A stretch of DNA of 64,000 nt, taken from assembly GCA_958009085.1 (NCBI GenBank), contig OY253671.1, forward strand, positions 1,054,001-1,118,000, read 5' to 3'. The position numbers and the translations under genes are program-made. Below are positions 34,806 to 46,686 of this stretch, in pieces (the stretch's first letter is position 1; every line of letters begins with the position of its first letter). The DNA is from Protoeuglena noctilucae (Eukaryota; Chlorophyta; Pedinophyceae; Marsupiomonadales; Marsupiomonadaceae). The notes beneath the pieces are model-generated. The model saw only the letters and a program-made list of their open reading frames with translations. It was not told where the DNA came from and searched no databases.

Positions 34806-37800
34806 TCAGTCTGACGTTCCGCCCGTCCCCTCCGGTCCCCGCGCCGCGTCCTCGCGGGCCCCTCTCCCGCCGCGTCCCCCGCCCCGACCGGACCCCGCGC
34901 GCGGCGCCTCTAGGTACGACGCCAGCTGCGGCACGCTCCCCTCCAGGCTGTGGCCCTCGTCCTTGAGCCTCTGTGCCAGCATGGCGTAGATGGTCCTGAC
35001 GCCATCCACACCCCCGCCGCGCCGAACACCGGGTCGCGCGGGTGCCGGGGCGTCCAGGTCCATGTCGTCCTGCAAGGCGGTTGACCGAGAGGTGCGCGTC
35101 CCAACAGCGTCGACGCCCCTTCCCATGTCACGCAGGCGAGCGCTTGCAGCAACATGCCGTGTTAACCACGCCCCCTGTGCCCACAACGCGCCTCTCACCT
35201 CGCGGGCGTCCGTCCCGGCCGCAGGTGGCCTGGGCCGGTACGCGCTGGTGGGCCCGTCCTCCGCCTCACTCGAACCGGACTCGGAGCTCGCCCCGACCAC
35301 GGCCCCGGCGCCACGCATGCCCGCGCCGGGGTAGCCCCCCGTGGCCCGGACGGACGGCCGCAGCGACGTCTCCGCCGCCCCGGCCTCGGACGGGCGCGGG
35401 TGGCGCGCGGTGGCCATGACCAGCCCCACGCACCTGGCGAGGTCCTGTGGGTCCGCGCGACCTACAAGCTGCAGGAGGACGCGCAGGGCCTCCTCGTGCA
35501 CCTGCGGGCGGTGGGAGTGGCATGGTGTTGCGCCGAGCACTGCGAGTGCGGCACTGCAAGTGCGACACTGCGTGAAACACAGGATCTGTCAGGGATGCAC
35601 TGGAGGGACTGGCAACAGCCTGGGTTGGGATGAATGGCTCGCCTGGGGGTCTAAGTGCGTGCATGGGACTAGGACGCGCTCGAAGGCGAGTCGCCAGAGC
35701 GGGTCCTCTGGCATGAGGTATCCTGAGCCGACCAGTTGGTGTAGTCGCTTGGCCAGCGTGGCTGCAAAGGGCGCCCAGTCTGACTGAGGCCCACGGGACG
35801 TCAAGCCGAGGATGCCCGCCACCTCCTCTGCAGGCGAGCAGCATGCGTACTATCACATCCGCGTCAGCGGCATGCGTGGCGATAGCAACATTGCAGCAGA
35901 AACATGGGCGGCGTGCGCGAATAGCAGCACGGCGCTCACCCAGGCATGACAGGAGGCACAGGGAGGACTGCCGGTCCAGGCTGGCCAGCCGCTCGAGGCA
36001 AGCCACGAAGGTCGTGTGCAGCACTACCGAATGACGCACGCACAGGGACGCAAGGAGAGCCGCCAGCTCCGGACCGGTCATGGCGTCCAGCGTCGCCCCG
36101 GACGCCTCGCCCGCCCCGCTGGGGGGGCTGTCGCCCGCCGCCCCCGCCGCCGCGCGCGTGCTGCCGTTGTCGGTGCTCGTCCGTCCCCGTTCTGTCCCCG
36201 GAACTCCGCTGTGCGGGTGGCCCCTCGTGTCGCTCTGAGGCAGCTGCGGCCCCGTGCCGCCGCCCGTGCTCGCCCCGCCCCCGTCCCCGTCGCTTTGTTG
36301 GCTGTAGCTGTTGTCCATTCCCCTCCTTCCCGATACCGCCGAGTCCCTGCAGGAAGGATCACCCGCATCGCAGCATGACTGACGCAACCACTCGTGGACG
36401 GCGCTACATGAGATGCAGCACAGGTCATTCCAGTCCTTAAGATGCAACGTGAGCCCTGCCACACTCCTGCCACACTCCCAACATCGCATCCAGCCGGTCG
36501 ACAGGCAACGGTGCCGAGCACGGTCGCCAGGCCTGGCCGTGATGCGACCCCGTGTCCCCATCCCGCTCACCCAGCCACGTCCACGAACCCCGCGCTCTCT
36601 CCCACGCTGTCGCTGCTGGCTGCGTCCCCGGTGGCGCCGAGGCCCCCCGCCATGTCCAGCAGGCCCGCCATGGACCGCACCACCACCTGCACGATGGCCG
36701 CCAGACCCTGCGTCACCACCACCGGGTCCGGGTTGAGGTATGCAGGCCGCCCCTCCCGGAGCATCTCGCGCGCTCCGAGCCCCAGCTGCGCGAGCTGAGT
36801 TAGGAAGAGGGTCCGCGTAGACTCCCAGGGATCCCACAGCTCCGACACGCGGCAGGGGCCGTGGGGGCCCTCAGATGAACCCACGTGGGCACCCGCATTG
36901 AAGCCCCCGAACTCGGCGCCGCCGGCGTCCGTCGCAGGGCCCAGGGCACTCTCGGGCGCCGCGCTCCCGGGAACGGAGTGCGACGCGCCCGCTGCGCTGT
37001 CCGGCACGGCCACCGACCCTCCGCGGCTCATGGCGAGCCCAGCCCAGGCCTCTGCGGGCGCGTCCCACGGCGCAGCCTCGAGCGCGCGTGCGTCCCCACC
37101 CCCGGGCGTCTCCAACGGCGCGGGCGGCGCGATGGCTGCAGCCACGCCCGCCGCCGTCGACATGACCCCACGCACCAATTCGTGCAGCACCAGGTGCAGC
37201 GCGGAGGGGTCCCGCAGGGCCTGCGAACAGCAAACGCGAGGATTCGACCTTGCTGCATCAGCCACGCCACGGTCCGTCAGCCATGCAAATGGTATCTCTG
37301 GTCGAACCCCGGACAGCCTCGCAAGATCGCGCCAGGTGCGCTCACCATGGCCGCGTCAAACAGGACCTGCCCGTTGCCTGCGGGGCCCGACAGGTCGTCC
37401 GGCCCCGCGAGGACTTTGCCGTTGCGCCCCCGCTTCACCCCCGCCCCGAACTTGACCCGCAGGCGGACCCCCGCGCTCGCAGGCGCGTCGGTGTCCGACG
37501 GGGGCGCGCCCGCGGTGGCGGGGCGTAGGGGCGATCGCTGGAATGGCCGGAAGAACGCCTGCATGGCTGCCATGTTTCGTGGGGAGATGTGCCGGGACTG
37601 CAGAGACGCGTCAAGGGCGACGGCGAGCGGGAGCAAAGGGTCCGTCGACGTGACGGACGAGACACCGCGATCGTTCAGGGCAAGCAACAGCTGCGGGGGC
37701 GGATGGAAGCCGAGGGGGGCGTGCGGAGGCGTCGGGCAGGGCAGGCACGCAAGGGCGCGAGACGCAAGCAGCGGCGACTGTGGATTTGGGCGCACTGTGC

Positions 37801-39112
37801 TGGCACCCGCGGGCGGTTTCTATCCTTCCACCCACCTGCACGCGGAGGGTGCACACGGCGGCCTCGGTCACCCCCACCGCCTCGCTCTCGGAGTTTCGGA
37901 ACAGTGCCGCGCAAAAGCGGACCAATGCCTGGTACACGGTCGGTGAGGCACCGACGACTTCGAGGAGGCGCCGGAGGCACGAGGATCCCTTGCGCAGCAT
38001 GTGGCGAGCCTGCGGGGCGTGGCAACGGCCGACGGCGCGTCGTCACTTGGTGCCCTCGCTCTCATGGTTGACAGGGGTGGCTCCAGAAATCGAGGCGCTC
38101 GCCGGGGTCACGCAGTGGACCACAGCCTTGAAGCAAGCTCGTCGCGCAGAGCCTCACCAGGGACGGCATCTTGCGAGGGCCTGCGGCACCGGCCCATGCG
38201 CCCATGCCAGCAGTAATGTCCAGGCACTCGTCCATGTCCAGAGCGCGAATGCGCGTGGCCGTCTCGTCCTGGTACCCCTCGATCGTCGCCATGACCTGGC
38301 GCTCCAGCAGCCCCTCGTCCACCTCCCACACCTGCGGAGGCACGCACACCGCACCAGCGAGCATGACTGTGGCGCAAGGCGGGAGCTGGGCGCGACGAGG
38401 GAAGCCGCCACCCGTGCCTCTTGCCTGCCGCTGCACGCTGATGGGGAGCTCGCTCAGCAGGTCCTGGTCCTGGGAGAGCTCCAGGAGGAACTGCCGGGGC
38501 ACGGGGCGCAGATATGAAAGGACGCGGACGGGGACGGCCTTGAGCTCCGGGATGCCGATGAAGGGAAACGAAGCCTCTAGCTGCGGCCGATGAGAGGCCG
38601 GCGGTCGCTCCAAAGGAGGCGCGGGCTCGGCTGGGGCACTACGACATCACTGCAGCTCACCAGCAGCTCGAGGCGGTCCTGCGGAAGCGTCGGGATCATC
38701 TGCAGGAGACGCTCCCGGGCCGTCTCCAACACCTTCCGGAAGGTCTCCGTCTGGGACTGCCCCAGCGCCCGGACGAGGCCCAGGCGAGGGGCCACCCTGC
38801 AGGTCACAGTGCTGCTCCTCGCCGGCCGCGCTTGCTGCCTCCCCGGACTTCGCGCGTGCGAAAGCAGAAGATAACGCACCTCGGATCGCGGACGCTGCCC
38901 CTCTCCTGAATCTCGCGGATCGCCGATTGGGGGTCGCCCACGCCCAGCTGGAGCGCGACGAAGTCCGAGCCCGGGGGCCCCACGAGCGGCCCGGAGGGCA
39001 CGACCAGGTGGTCGGCCTCCCCTCGTTCGCTGACGATCCAGTCCATTTTCGCACACCTCCGGGTCGCTTCCGCGCGCGCCGCGCTGTCGCAGTCACGGAA
39101 GGCAGGAGGCAC
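34806..39112 (-). CDS. NELFB: Negative elongation factor subunit NELF-B/COBRA1
   Basis: About a dozen minus-strand exons follow the whole NELF-B helical scaffold in order. Matches to the human protein include QSAIREIQERG (human EPLKAIEQFQTENG), TFRKVLETARERLLQMIP (LRDKLLERVSAI), AVPVRVLSYLRPVPRQFLLE (MCVMKHLPKVPEKKLK), SVQRQVWEVDEGLLERQV (VKRQIWQDNQALFGDEV), VVGASPTVYQALVRFCAALF (MVGKNVKLYDMVLQFLRTLF), LAVALDASLQSRHISPRNM (TWCLDACIRERFVDSKRA), DPSALHLVLHELVRGVM (DPFAINTLALSTVRHLQELV) and VHEEALRVLLQLVGRADP (VHRHALRLLIHLHPRVAP). NELF stalls RNA polymerase II just downstream of promoters together with DSIF. Odd features are long low-complexity inserts near 36.1-36.3 and 36.9-37.1 kb and an RGG-rich end (SGRGGGRGGRGARED). 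The intron at 38424 begins with GC and homology spans it. The start is 39112 or the inner ATG at 39046. Boundaries around 35.6-36.4 kb are approximate. Confidence 0.88.
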
Positions 39113-39377
39113 GCCGATTCATGAAAGACATCCGCGAGTCAAATTCGTGAGAGACGTCTGACGCTGTCCTTGTGTCGGCTTTGATGATGCACTCTCAGCA
39201 AACAGCGAGAAGCGAGCCGGCATGCATCATCGGGGATGCAGCACACACCAGCGACTTGTGTGCCTGAAGCGCACGAATGCCTCAGAACTTGTGGCACCTC
39301 GGGCCATCACAGCAGTCGGACCGGCTTCCTACAAGTGTGTACATTCGTGCTGCAACAGGTGAGCGGCTGCGCACAGC

Positions 39378-41295
39378 TCAAGCAGATTGACGGAGGCCCG
39401 ATGATACGATATTGATCGCCATGGCCAGCTTGTCCAGTCCCTGCACGGGCAACGAGTTGGTGGCTTGCAGAGTCCCTGCACGAGCAAACGTGATGTATGG
39501 CAGCCCTGTGTGCATCGCCATTCTATCTACAAGCGAGTCCCACCTCACGCGTCGCGCTCGACACCGGGAAGACAGGCAGCGCGCCGGCGCGTTCCTTGAG
39601 GGCCGCAATTGTCCGCGCCGGTCGCCGGAGCAGGTCAACCTTGGTGGCGCACACGAGGGCGACTTTTCTCCCCAGCTCCGACTCGTACCGCTCCAGCTCT
39701 CGCATGACTGCGATGCAGGCACAGCCGCCGCTCGCGATGTGCAATCTCACGTAGTCGTGGCGCCCATGCAGCACCACCACCGCCTCACCCTGTTGGAGCT
39801 GCGTCCAGGGCCGGGCACCCTTGCTGCCGAGTCCCCCGGACGCGTCCACGACGAGCACGAGAGCCCGGCAGCGCTCGACGTGGCGGAGGAACTGGTGTCC
39901 CAGGCCTCGGCCCAGGTGGGCCCCGGGGACCAAGCCAGGGACGTCCACCACCGTCGTGCTGGCCCCATCGGCGCTCTGCGGCCGGGACGCCCTACCCCAT
40001 GCTGGTAACTCAAGCACGCCCTGCCTAGGGGACCACCTGGCAGCGTGCGTGCCGCTCACCTCCAGGACGCCCACGTTGGGGGTCAGCGTCGTGAATGGGT
40101 AGTCCGCGACGACGGGGTCCGCGCGCGACAGCTCTCGCAATAGAGACGACTTCCCCACTGAAAGCGGAAAAGGTGGCCAGGGTGAGGAGGCCCAGGCCCC
40201 GTCCATGACTGCAACGCAGCCGCGCCTCCCATGCCTGCCCACCGTTCGGGAGTCCCACCAGCCCCACATCACCCAGCAGCTTCAGCAACAAGCGCAACTT
40301 GCGCTCCTCTCCCGGTCGGCCTGCGTGTGGGGCAGGCATCACCCTTACAGACAGCGGGGTCCTGCCCAAGCACTCTCCCACTCTTGCTGCCCACGTTGAC
40401 GTCCATGTCTCACCCAGCCGCTCCTCCGTGTCTATCTCTGACAGCGAGACTCCCGGCCGCTTGAGCAGCAAACTCCCCTTGCCGCCCGCTCCGCCCCGCG
40501 CCACCACCACCCGGTCGCAAGGCGCGCTCAGGTCCGCCAGCACCGGCAGGTCCTCGTCTTCCACCTCCGTTCCTGGCGCGAGCAACTCCTCGCGCACCTC
40601 GCCCGTGTCCCACCCAAAGTGCTGCACCACCTCGTCCCACTCCTGCCCTGTTTCAAACCCCTCCTCCGCTTCTCCCATCCCCAGCTCCGCAGATGACTGG
40701 TACCGTGCCCCGTCTCCACGCTCCGCCTCGAACTCCGCCCAGGCCGCGTCCAGCGGGTCGGTTGCGGCCGGCACCTCGTGCACAACCGTGCCCACGGGGA
40801 CCCGCAGGACCTCCGGGCTCGCACGGCCGCCTGGAGCACGACAGGAGGAGATCTGGCGCTTGCGGCGGGAGACGGTCAGGGCGGAGGTCTGCAAGGTCCC
40901 TTCGCCACCCACCTTGCAACCCCTGGCGGCCCCCGTCGCCGCCCCTCTGCCCACGGACATTGGTGCGGAGCCCCCACAGGTGCCGGATGGACGGGTCCGC
41001 CACGAGCACGACATCTCCTCCGGGGCCTCCATTCCCGCCGTCCGCCACCAGGATCCCCTTGCTGCGCCCCGTGCAGGTGCTCAAGCTGCCGTTGCCCCCC
41101 TCGCCCCCACGCACCGTGACAGTCGTCCGGTCGATGAAGGGGCGCCGAAACTGCACCGGCGTCGAACCATCGTATGATGAGCAGGCGGAAGTCGTTGCGG
41201 AGGCGCTGCGCTGTGTCCAGCGACGGCACGCGCCTTTTGGGGAAGAGGGCGAACATCTCCGGGAGCGTCCTCCCGTTCCACCGCGGCATACGCAT
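39378..41295 (-). CDS. Organellar Obg/CgtA GTPase
   Basis: The best start is 41295 ([14 protein letters not shown]) with a splice from FPKRR into [19 protein letters not shown] at 41150. The Gly-rich Obg fold follows ([35 protein letters not shown]) with a large acidic insert ([29 protein letters not shown]). The GTPase domain has the split G1 [19 protein letters not shown], switch [14 protein letters not shown]3 [13 protein letters not shown]4 CATKVDLL and G5 PVSSATRE. The end is [14 protein letters not shown] with stop at 39378-39380. Obg proteins assist large-subunit ribosome assembly; an acidic insert is also seen in plastid ObgC, so an organellar, probably plastid, location is inferred. 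The 5' exon is the least certain part. It is divergent from TAB2. Confidence 0.9.
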
Positions 41296-41704
41296 ACGAC
41301 CTACTCCGCCAAGTAGGCTGGTCAGCGCATCGAGGCGCGCAACAGTGCCCCACGCACACGGCAGCTAAGGCCGCGTCCCACGCTCCCTGATGTGCCCTGA
41401 GCAGCACGCGCACACATCCGCGCGACCCCATGGGTTCATCCACATGCCGAGTTTGCTCCTGTCGAGGCCTGCCCCGGTCAAATGGCCCAGAGCGGGTAGG
41501 GCTCAGGGTCCCTACCCAAAGCGCCTTCCATCCTTAACGGCGAGCAGAGAGCACCTGGCCCCCTCAAAAGCATTCGTACGCCTGGGAGATCGGTCGGGCC
41601 TGCGCTTCCCCTCCCGTCCCGCAGCGATCCCGCGCTCGTGGCGCAGCGAGGCTTAGCCCCCGGTTGCCCTTCCGTTCCATTCAGCACAGCTCACACTCGG
41701 GACC

Positions 41705-43196
41705 ATGCTCGGAGCGGTGGCTCGCGCGGCCTGCCCCACGGCGGGGCCGAGCTCGCGGTGCGCACCCGTCCCCGGCTTCCGGGCGCATTATCCGTGTGGT
41801 CATCGTGGGGTCCATGCGCATCGCGACAGCGTCGCGCGACGGGCGGCGGTGGTGTCCAGCAGCCAGGCAACGGGGGCGGACGGTGCAATCCTTTTGTCCG
41901 AGACGACCGCGGCGTCGACGATTCCGAAGTCCAGCGTGTGGGAGCTGGACTTTTGTTCCAGGTGACGGAGCACCTGCGCGCCGCCCCATCCATGCGCGCC
42001 GCCGCGAGCGGGAGGGACCCCCAACGCGGCATGGGAGCGTGGCACCCCGGCGGTCGTCTGCAGGCCGATCCTCGATGACCGGAAGAAGAAGGTGTGGGAG
42101 CTCCTCATCTGTGACGCCGACCGATCGTTTGAATACGCGCTCTTCCTCCCCAACAGCCGGATCAACTCGACGTCCCTCAAGGTACCATCCATCTGGCCTG
42201 CGCCCGCCTCCGCGCGCTGTCCGCGTCTCTCTCCACCTATGCGGCTCGCGGCAGACGACATGACGCCATCTGCTGCTCCCCGCGGCCCGCAGGAGGCGAT
42301 CGAGGCGGTGCTGGCGCAGCCGGGGGCCGTGAGGCCAGAGAAGATCAAGTACTTCCGCGGGCAGATGCAGACAATCATCAGCCGGGCGCTCGGGGACCTG
42401 GGGATCAAGGCCGTTCCGTCGCGGCGGTGCCTGAGCATCATGGGTGCGGCCACGCAGCGCGGTGTGCAGGGCCTCTTGCTCGGCAGGAGAGTGGAGAATT
42501 TGGCGCGAAGGAACGCGCTCGTCGTCCCGGCTCGCAGGGATGGTCGAGGAGCGGGCGCGGACGATCTACTGCAACATGGAGGGGTACGACCCGACGGCGG
42601 CGACGCTCTTCACGCTCGACCCTGGGGCCCCCAAGGACCTCCCGGACGCCCTGAGGGGCGAGCAGTGGGCGTTCGTGCAGCTGCCGCTGTCCGCGGTGCT
42701 GAAGGAGCTCGAGGTGCGGGCCTGGGGGTTGCGGGCCGTGGGGCTTGGAAGGGGTCGCGCCGGTGGCTGACGCGGCGCGTCGCGCCCTCCCCGCGCGCAG
42801 GCGGCGGGACGCGCGGACATCTTCGGCTCGTCGCTGGACCTGGTCGCGTCGGGGGTGCGGGCGACCCTGGACCGGGGGGAGGACCCCGTCCTCCCGGGGG
42901 TGTGCGTCTTCAGCCGGCGGGCGGCCCCGCTGGCCGGGTGGACCAACGGGCTAGAGGTCGCGCGGCTGCAGGCGGACTGCGACCGCGCGTGCCTCATCCT
43001 CGAGACGGGCGTCGCCGACCAGTGGCGGTACGGGCAGTTCCCCCGCACGCCCCAGGCCCGCGAGGAGGCGGAGGCGTGGAACCAGGCCAAGGCGCAGCTG
43101 GGCGGCCTGCATTTCCTGGCCATCCAGCGCGACCCCGAGGACGAGGAGATCGCGGGCATCTGGCTGCTCCTAGACCGGCCCGCGCCAGTCGTTTAG
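41705..43196 (+). CDS. TAB2: TAB2-type plastid RNA-binding translation factor
   Basis: Exons 41705-41961, 42064-42181, 42293 to about 42440, about 42537-42715 and about 42802-43196. The first encodes an Ala/Ser/Arg-rich transit-type leader (MLGAVARAACPTAG) and ends at SSVWELDFCSR. Then PILDDRKKKVWELLICDA, PEKIKYFRGQMQTIISRA, LGIKAVPSRRCLS, EQWAFVQLPLSAVLKELE, PLAGWTNGLEVARLQ, EAWNQAKAQLGGLHFLAIQ and the end GIWLLLDRPAPVV follow the TAB2 family closely. In Chlamydomonas TAB2 binds psaB mRNA and is needed for its translation; Arabidopsis ATAB2 acts on both photosystems. The gene argues for a photosynthetic organism. It is divergent from Obg across about 410 bases. Confidence 0.95.
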
Positions 43197-43910
43197 TGCG
43201 TCTGACTGGCTGGGGCTCTCCTTGCGATTCCCGCGTCCCTCGGGGCCCCCACATCAAGCAGACGTAACCGCAACCTCTAGTCGCCGGAAAGACTCCTGAC
43301 ATCCGCGTACCGAGCCAACTGAGAGCCAGCATGACGACCCCGACAGGCGCGTGGCGGCGGTGGCCATCGATCGATCCAATGTGACGTTTTGTTGACCGCG
43401 CGCTCGCCCGCCCCTCGTTTCGAGCGCGGGATCTCGCGGCCGCGCGGACCGGCACCCCGGGCTCGCGCCTCGCCCCTCCCGGCGGCGCCCCAGGCCCCTC
43501 CGCGCGGTAATGAGGTTGCTGGTTGAGGAACTGAGTCGTGGGCCGGTCCCCGTCGTCGGGATCCCGTGATCTCCGCGCGGCCAAGCGGTCGCTAACCGAC
43601 TCGCCATGCCGCGGCCCTCGGCGCCGCTTGCGCTTTCTAGGGATGCGCCTGGACCATAATCTCGTCATTCATATCCCGCCTCGCCCGCGGCCGGGCCTTC
43701 GATCGCGTTGGCTTCAGGGGCCACAGCCTGGCCCCGGCCGGTCCGTCGCCCTCCGGCCTTTTCCTGGTCTTGCTATCACACAAGACGCTTTTGGTCGCGT
43801 ATGGGAGGGAGGAGCGCGCTGTATATCGGCCTTAACCCGGCCAGGCGACGCTCTCGGGCCCCTGGCGTGCCGCAACCCATGTACGCGCCTCCCCGCTCCC
43901 AGGACCCACG
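43197..43910. promoter_or_regulatory. Upstream region of the first AP2 gene
   Basis: 714 very GC-rich bases. A short inverted repeat CGCGCTCG ... CGAGCGCG spans about 43402-43431. Open frames on both strands lack any motif. It must contain the TAB2 3' end and the promoter of the AP2 gene starting near 43911. Confidence 0.4.
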
Positions 43911-46686
43911 ATGACGGACGGCGTAGCGGGACCGGCTTTCCTCGAGACTAGCAGGTGCGTTGGCGGCCACGTTCACCCGATCGCAGCCCCCGCACGTCGC
44001 GCCCGGCTAGCCCCGCGATGCAGGTTCGTGCTCCCCCTCCTGACACGCAGGGTCCCAGAGCTAGAGAGTGCCGCCCTTTTCGGAGCGTCGGGTGCTATCG
44101 GGCACGGCTCCACTGCTGGAGGTGCGGCGGCCCGGCGGCGCGGCCGGCCTAGGTGCATGCTGTTCCGGCGCTTTGGCATGCTCTCACGCCGAGTTTCTTG
44201 GGTTTGCCACGCAGCCTCAGTAGATAATCATTCGCCTCAGGAGGGCGAGGACCCCAACAACAAGAAGAAGCGCAGCTCGGTCTACAAGGGCGTCACGCGC
44301 CACCGCCGGACAGGTGGGCTTCGGCGCGCGGCGTCCGCCCCTTTCCTCCCCGTATGGCGATGCAGATTGGGAAGGGGTAATCAGATGATGCCTCTGCGGT
44401 GGCTGTCGCAGGCCGCTGGGAGGCGCATGTGCGCGTGCGCGTCGCCGATGCGCCCTGCGGCAAGCAAGTGTACCTGGGCGGCTTCGAGCACGAGGACTTG
44501 GCGGCGGAAGCATGTGAGAGCGCGGATATAGTCACGATGCATCTGCTTGGGGGCCGCGGCGGGCTCCAGAGACGGGATCGCAACCGCGGCTCCCCCGGCT
44601 GCAGACGATATCGCGGTGCTGCACAGCAAGGGCTGGATGACGGAGACCAACTTCGAGCGGAGCCGCTACCGGGAGCTGTACGATGCGATCAAGCACATGG
44701 ACTTCCAAGACGTCGTCCAGCTCATCCGCAAGTGAGCGTGACGCCGCTGCTGCGGCTAGAGTGTCGTGCCGTTTGATTCCCGCAGATGACAGGGGCTCGC
44801 GCCGTCTGGCTGAGCGCGAGGCGCTTTGTCCGCAGGTGCGGCGACATCCGCGGCCGTGCTGGCGTCTCGGACCACCAGGGCGTCACGCGGCAGGACGTGG
44901 GCGGGGGCGTGCAGTGGCTCTGCCACGTTAAGATGCCGGTCACGGGCGAAGAGGCTTTCGTCGGAGCCTTCGTCGACGAGTGCGAGGTGAGCATGGCGGC
45001 CTAGACCAGCTTGGGACTATGGGGGAGAGGCGACGAGCATCGGCGCCACATGCGTGGTTGAGACTGGGCCAGCTTGACTTGCCCAACTTGGGCTTCCTCG
45101 ACGCAGGCGGCGCTCACGTACTTTCACGAGATGATCAAGCTCTGGGCGCCGCACTGGGGTGCTCCCCGCGGCAACATGTGCGCCGCCCCTGCGGCACCCA
45201 CCGCACAGCTCCCAGCCTTCGTCGACAGCCCGCATCACGAGCCCAGCACGTACCAGGTGAGCACCGACGCTCAGCTCTGGCTCAGTTTCATGGATGCACC
45301 TCATGTGCTTTTGGTGACGTGGCTCTTGGCGCTCAGCCTGCCCGCCAGCGCGTAGGACAGCAGCATACTCCGGCCTGGTCAGCGCGCGCTGGATGTGGCC
45401 TGAAGCTCTCCCCTGCAGCTGGACGTCTCGCCGACCTCGGAGCATGGAACGCGGCTGCGCAAGCGCCCCCGCCCCACCCCAGGCTCGGTCGAGTCGAGCG
45501 CAGGCGGGGCGTACCCGGCCGTGAGCTACCAGATCGACGACACGGGCGCGTATGCCGCCGGGACCGACGCGACGCTGCAGTTCCGCGCCGCCAAGTCCCC
45601 CAGGCACAGCACCAGCGCGGCCGGCGTGTCGCCCGTTCAGGCGCGGCGGGGGCTGGCGGGCGTCGACGTCAGCGACGTCCTCAGCGGCCTCCTCCCCGGG
45701 CTCGACGGCGCCAGCGGGCGCGCGGTCTCCGCGCCGCACTACCCGCCCGTGAGCGTCGCGGCGGGCGCGGCCCCGCAGGCCCAGGCCCCGCACTACCCGC
45801 ACGTCGCCGTCGCGCCGCCCCTGCCCGAGATTGGCAGCGCCACGGGCAGCCCCGCCGTGCAGTCGCCGCGCTTGCCGCCCGGCGCCGGCGCCAACCTGTG
45901 GGGCGCCTCGCCCCGCCTGGCCCTGCCAAGGGCCGACGTGGACCTGAGGCCCCAAGCGCACCCTTCGCTCACCTCGCCAGCGGACGTCCCCGCCGAGTGG
46001 GACCTGCGCGGCTGCGATGTCCCGCGGGACTCCAAGTTCCCCGCGGCGGACGACGCGAGCCTGCTCTTCGAGCCCTGGCGCTCTCCCCCGCCCTCCCTCG
46101 TGACCGACCATTCGCTGCCCGAGCTCTTCCCGGGCCTCGACGAGGGCATGTTCTCGGACCAGACTGTCCTGGACCAGGTGGGCGCGCGCTTTCGATGGCG
46201 GCTCACCCCAGATGTTTGGTGCGGTCACGGTTCCTTGGCGCGGGGCGTGTTTAGGGCATGGTGCGCCGGGTCATGAGTGCGTCGCGGGGCTCTTCGATAA
46301 GCTGAACAGTGGCCCGTCTCCGCAGTTTTCGGAAACCGTTCCGTCTGCCGCTGATGCGTTTAACATGCTCAGCAGCGATCCCTTTGCGTACGTGGATAGC
46401 GCGGACCCCCTGCTCATCTCCGGGGGTGAGCCTAGGGGCGGACGGGTAGTAGTAGGAGGTCGCGCACTAGGCTTCATGCAGGTGAGGTGGGATGGCCAAG
46501 TTGGTGAGCTCGGCGCTGAGGCTGTGGCAGGTCAGCAAGACGCGCCTGGGTTGGGATGATGCGTGCACCATGCGCTGACGAGGGCAGAGTGTCAGGCTTG
46601 GATGTTGATGTGGGATTCAATGGAGCCCGTTTCCTAGCATGCTCATCTCATGCCGGCTAGCAGCACTCGCCCCTGCAGGTGATTAG
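43911..46686 (+). CDS. AP2-domain transcription factor 1 (one intact and one degenerate AP2 domain)
   Basis: The first AP2 domain reads KKRSSVYKGVTRHRRTG, intron, GRWEAHVRVRV, CGKQVYLGGFEHEDLAAEA, intron, YDIAVLHSKGWMTETNF, with the YRG-type element as YKG and the RAYD-type element as EAYD. After the conserved helix FQDVVQLIRK a splice leads to a divergent second domain, GVSDHQGVTRQ, QWLCHVKM, AFVGAFVDECEAALTYFHEM. The rest is a Pro/Ala-rich probable activation region (LRKRPRPTPGSVESSAGG, LPELFPGLDEGMFSDQTVL), then FSETVPSAADAFNMLSSD and a final exon adding only GD and the stop at 46684-46686. AP2 proteins bind DNA in the nucleus; the target is unknown. The frame is open from ATG 43911 to the first domain, but an intron there cannot be excluded. 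Confidence 0.85.

Noticed and set aside
39115-39160. Imperfect direct repeat (ATTCATGAAAGACATC and ATTCGTGAGAGACGTC)
   Set aside because: Three mismatches in 16 bases in a promoter region; too weak to call a site.
42092-43267. 391-codon + strand frame over TAB2
   Set aside because: Contains one real TAB2 exon, then leaves the conserved frame; TAB2 homology requires introns.
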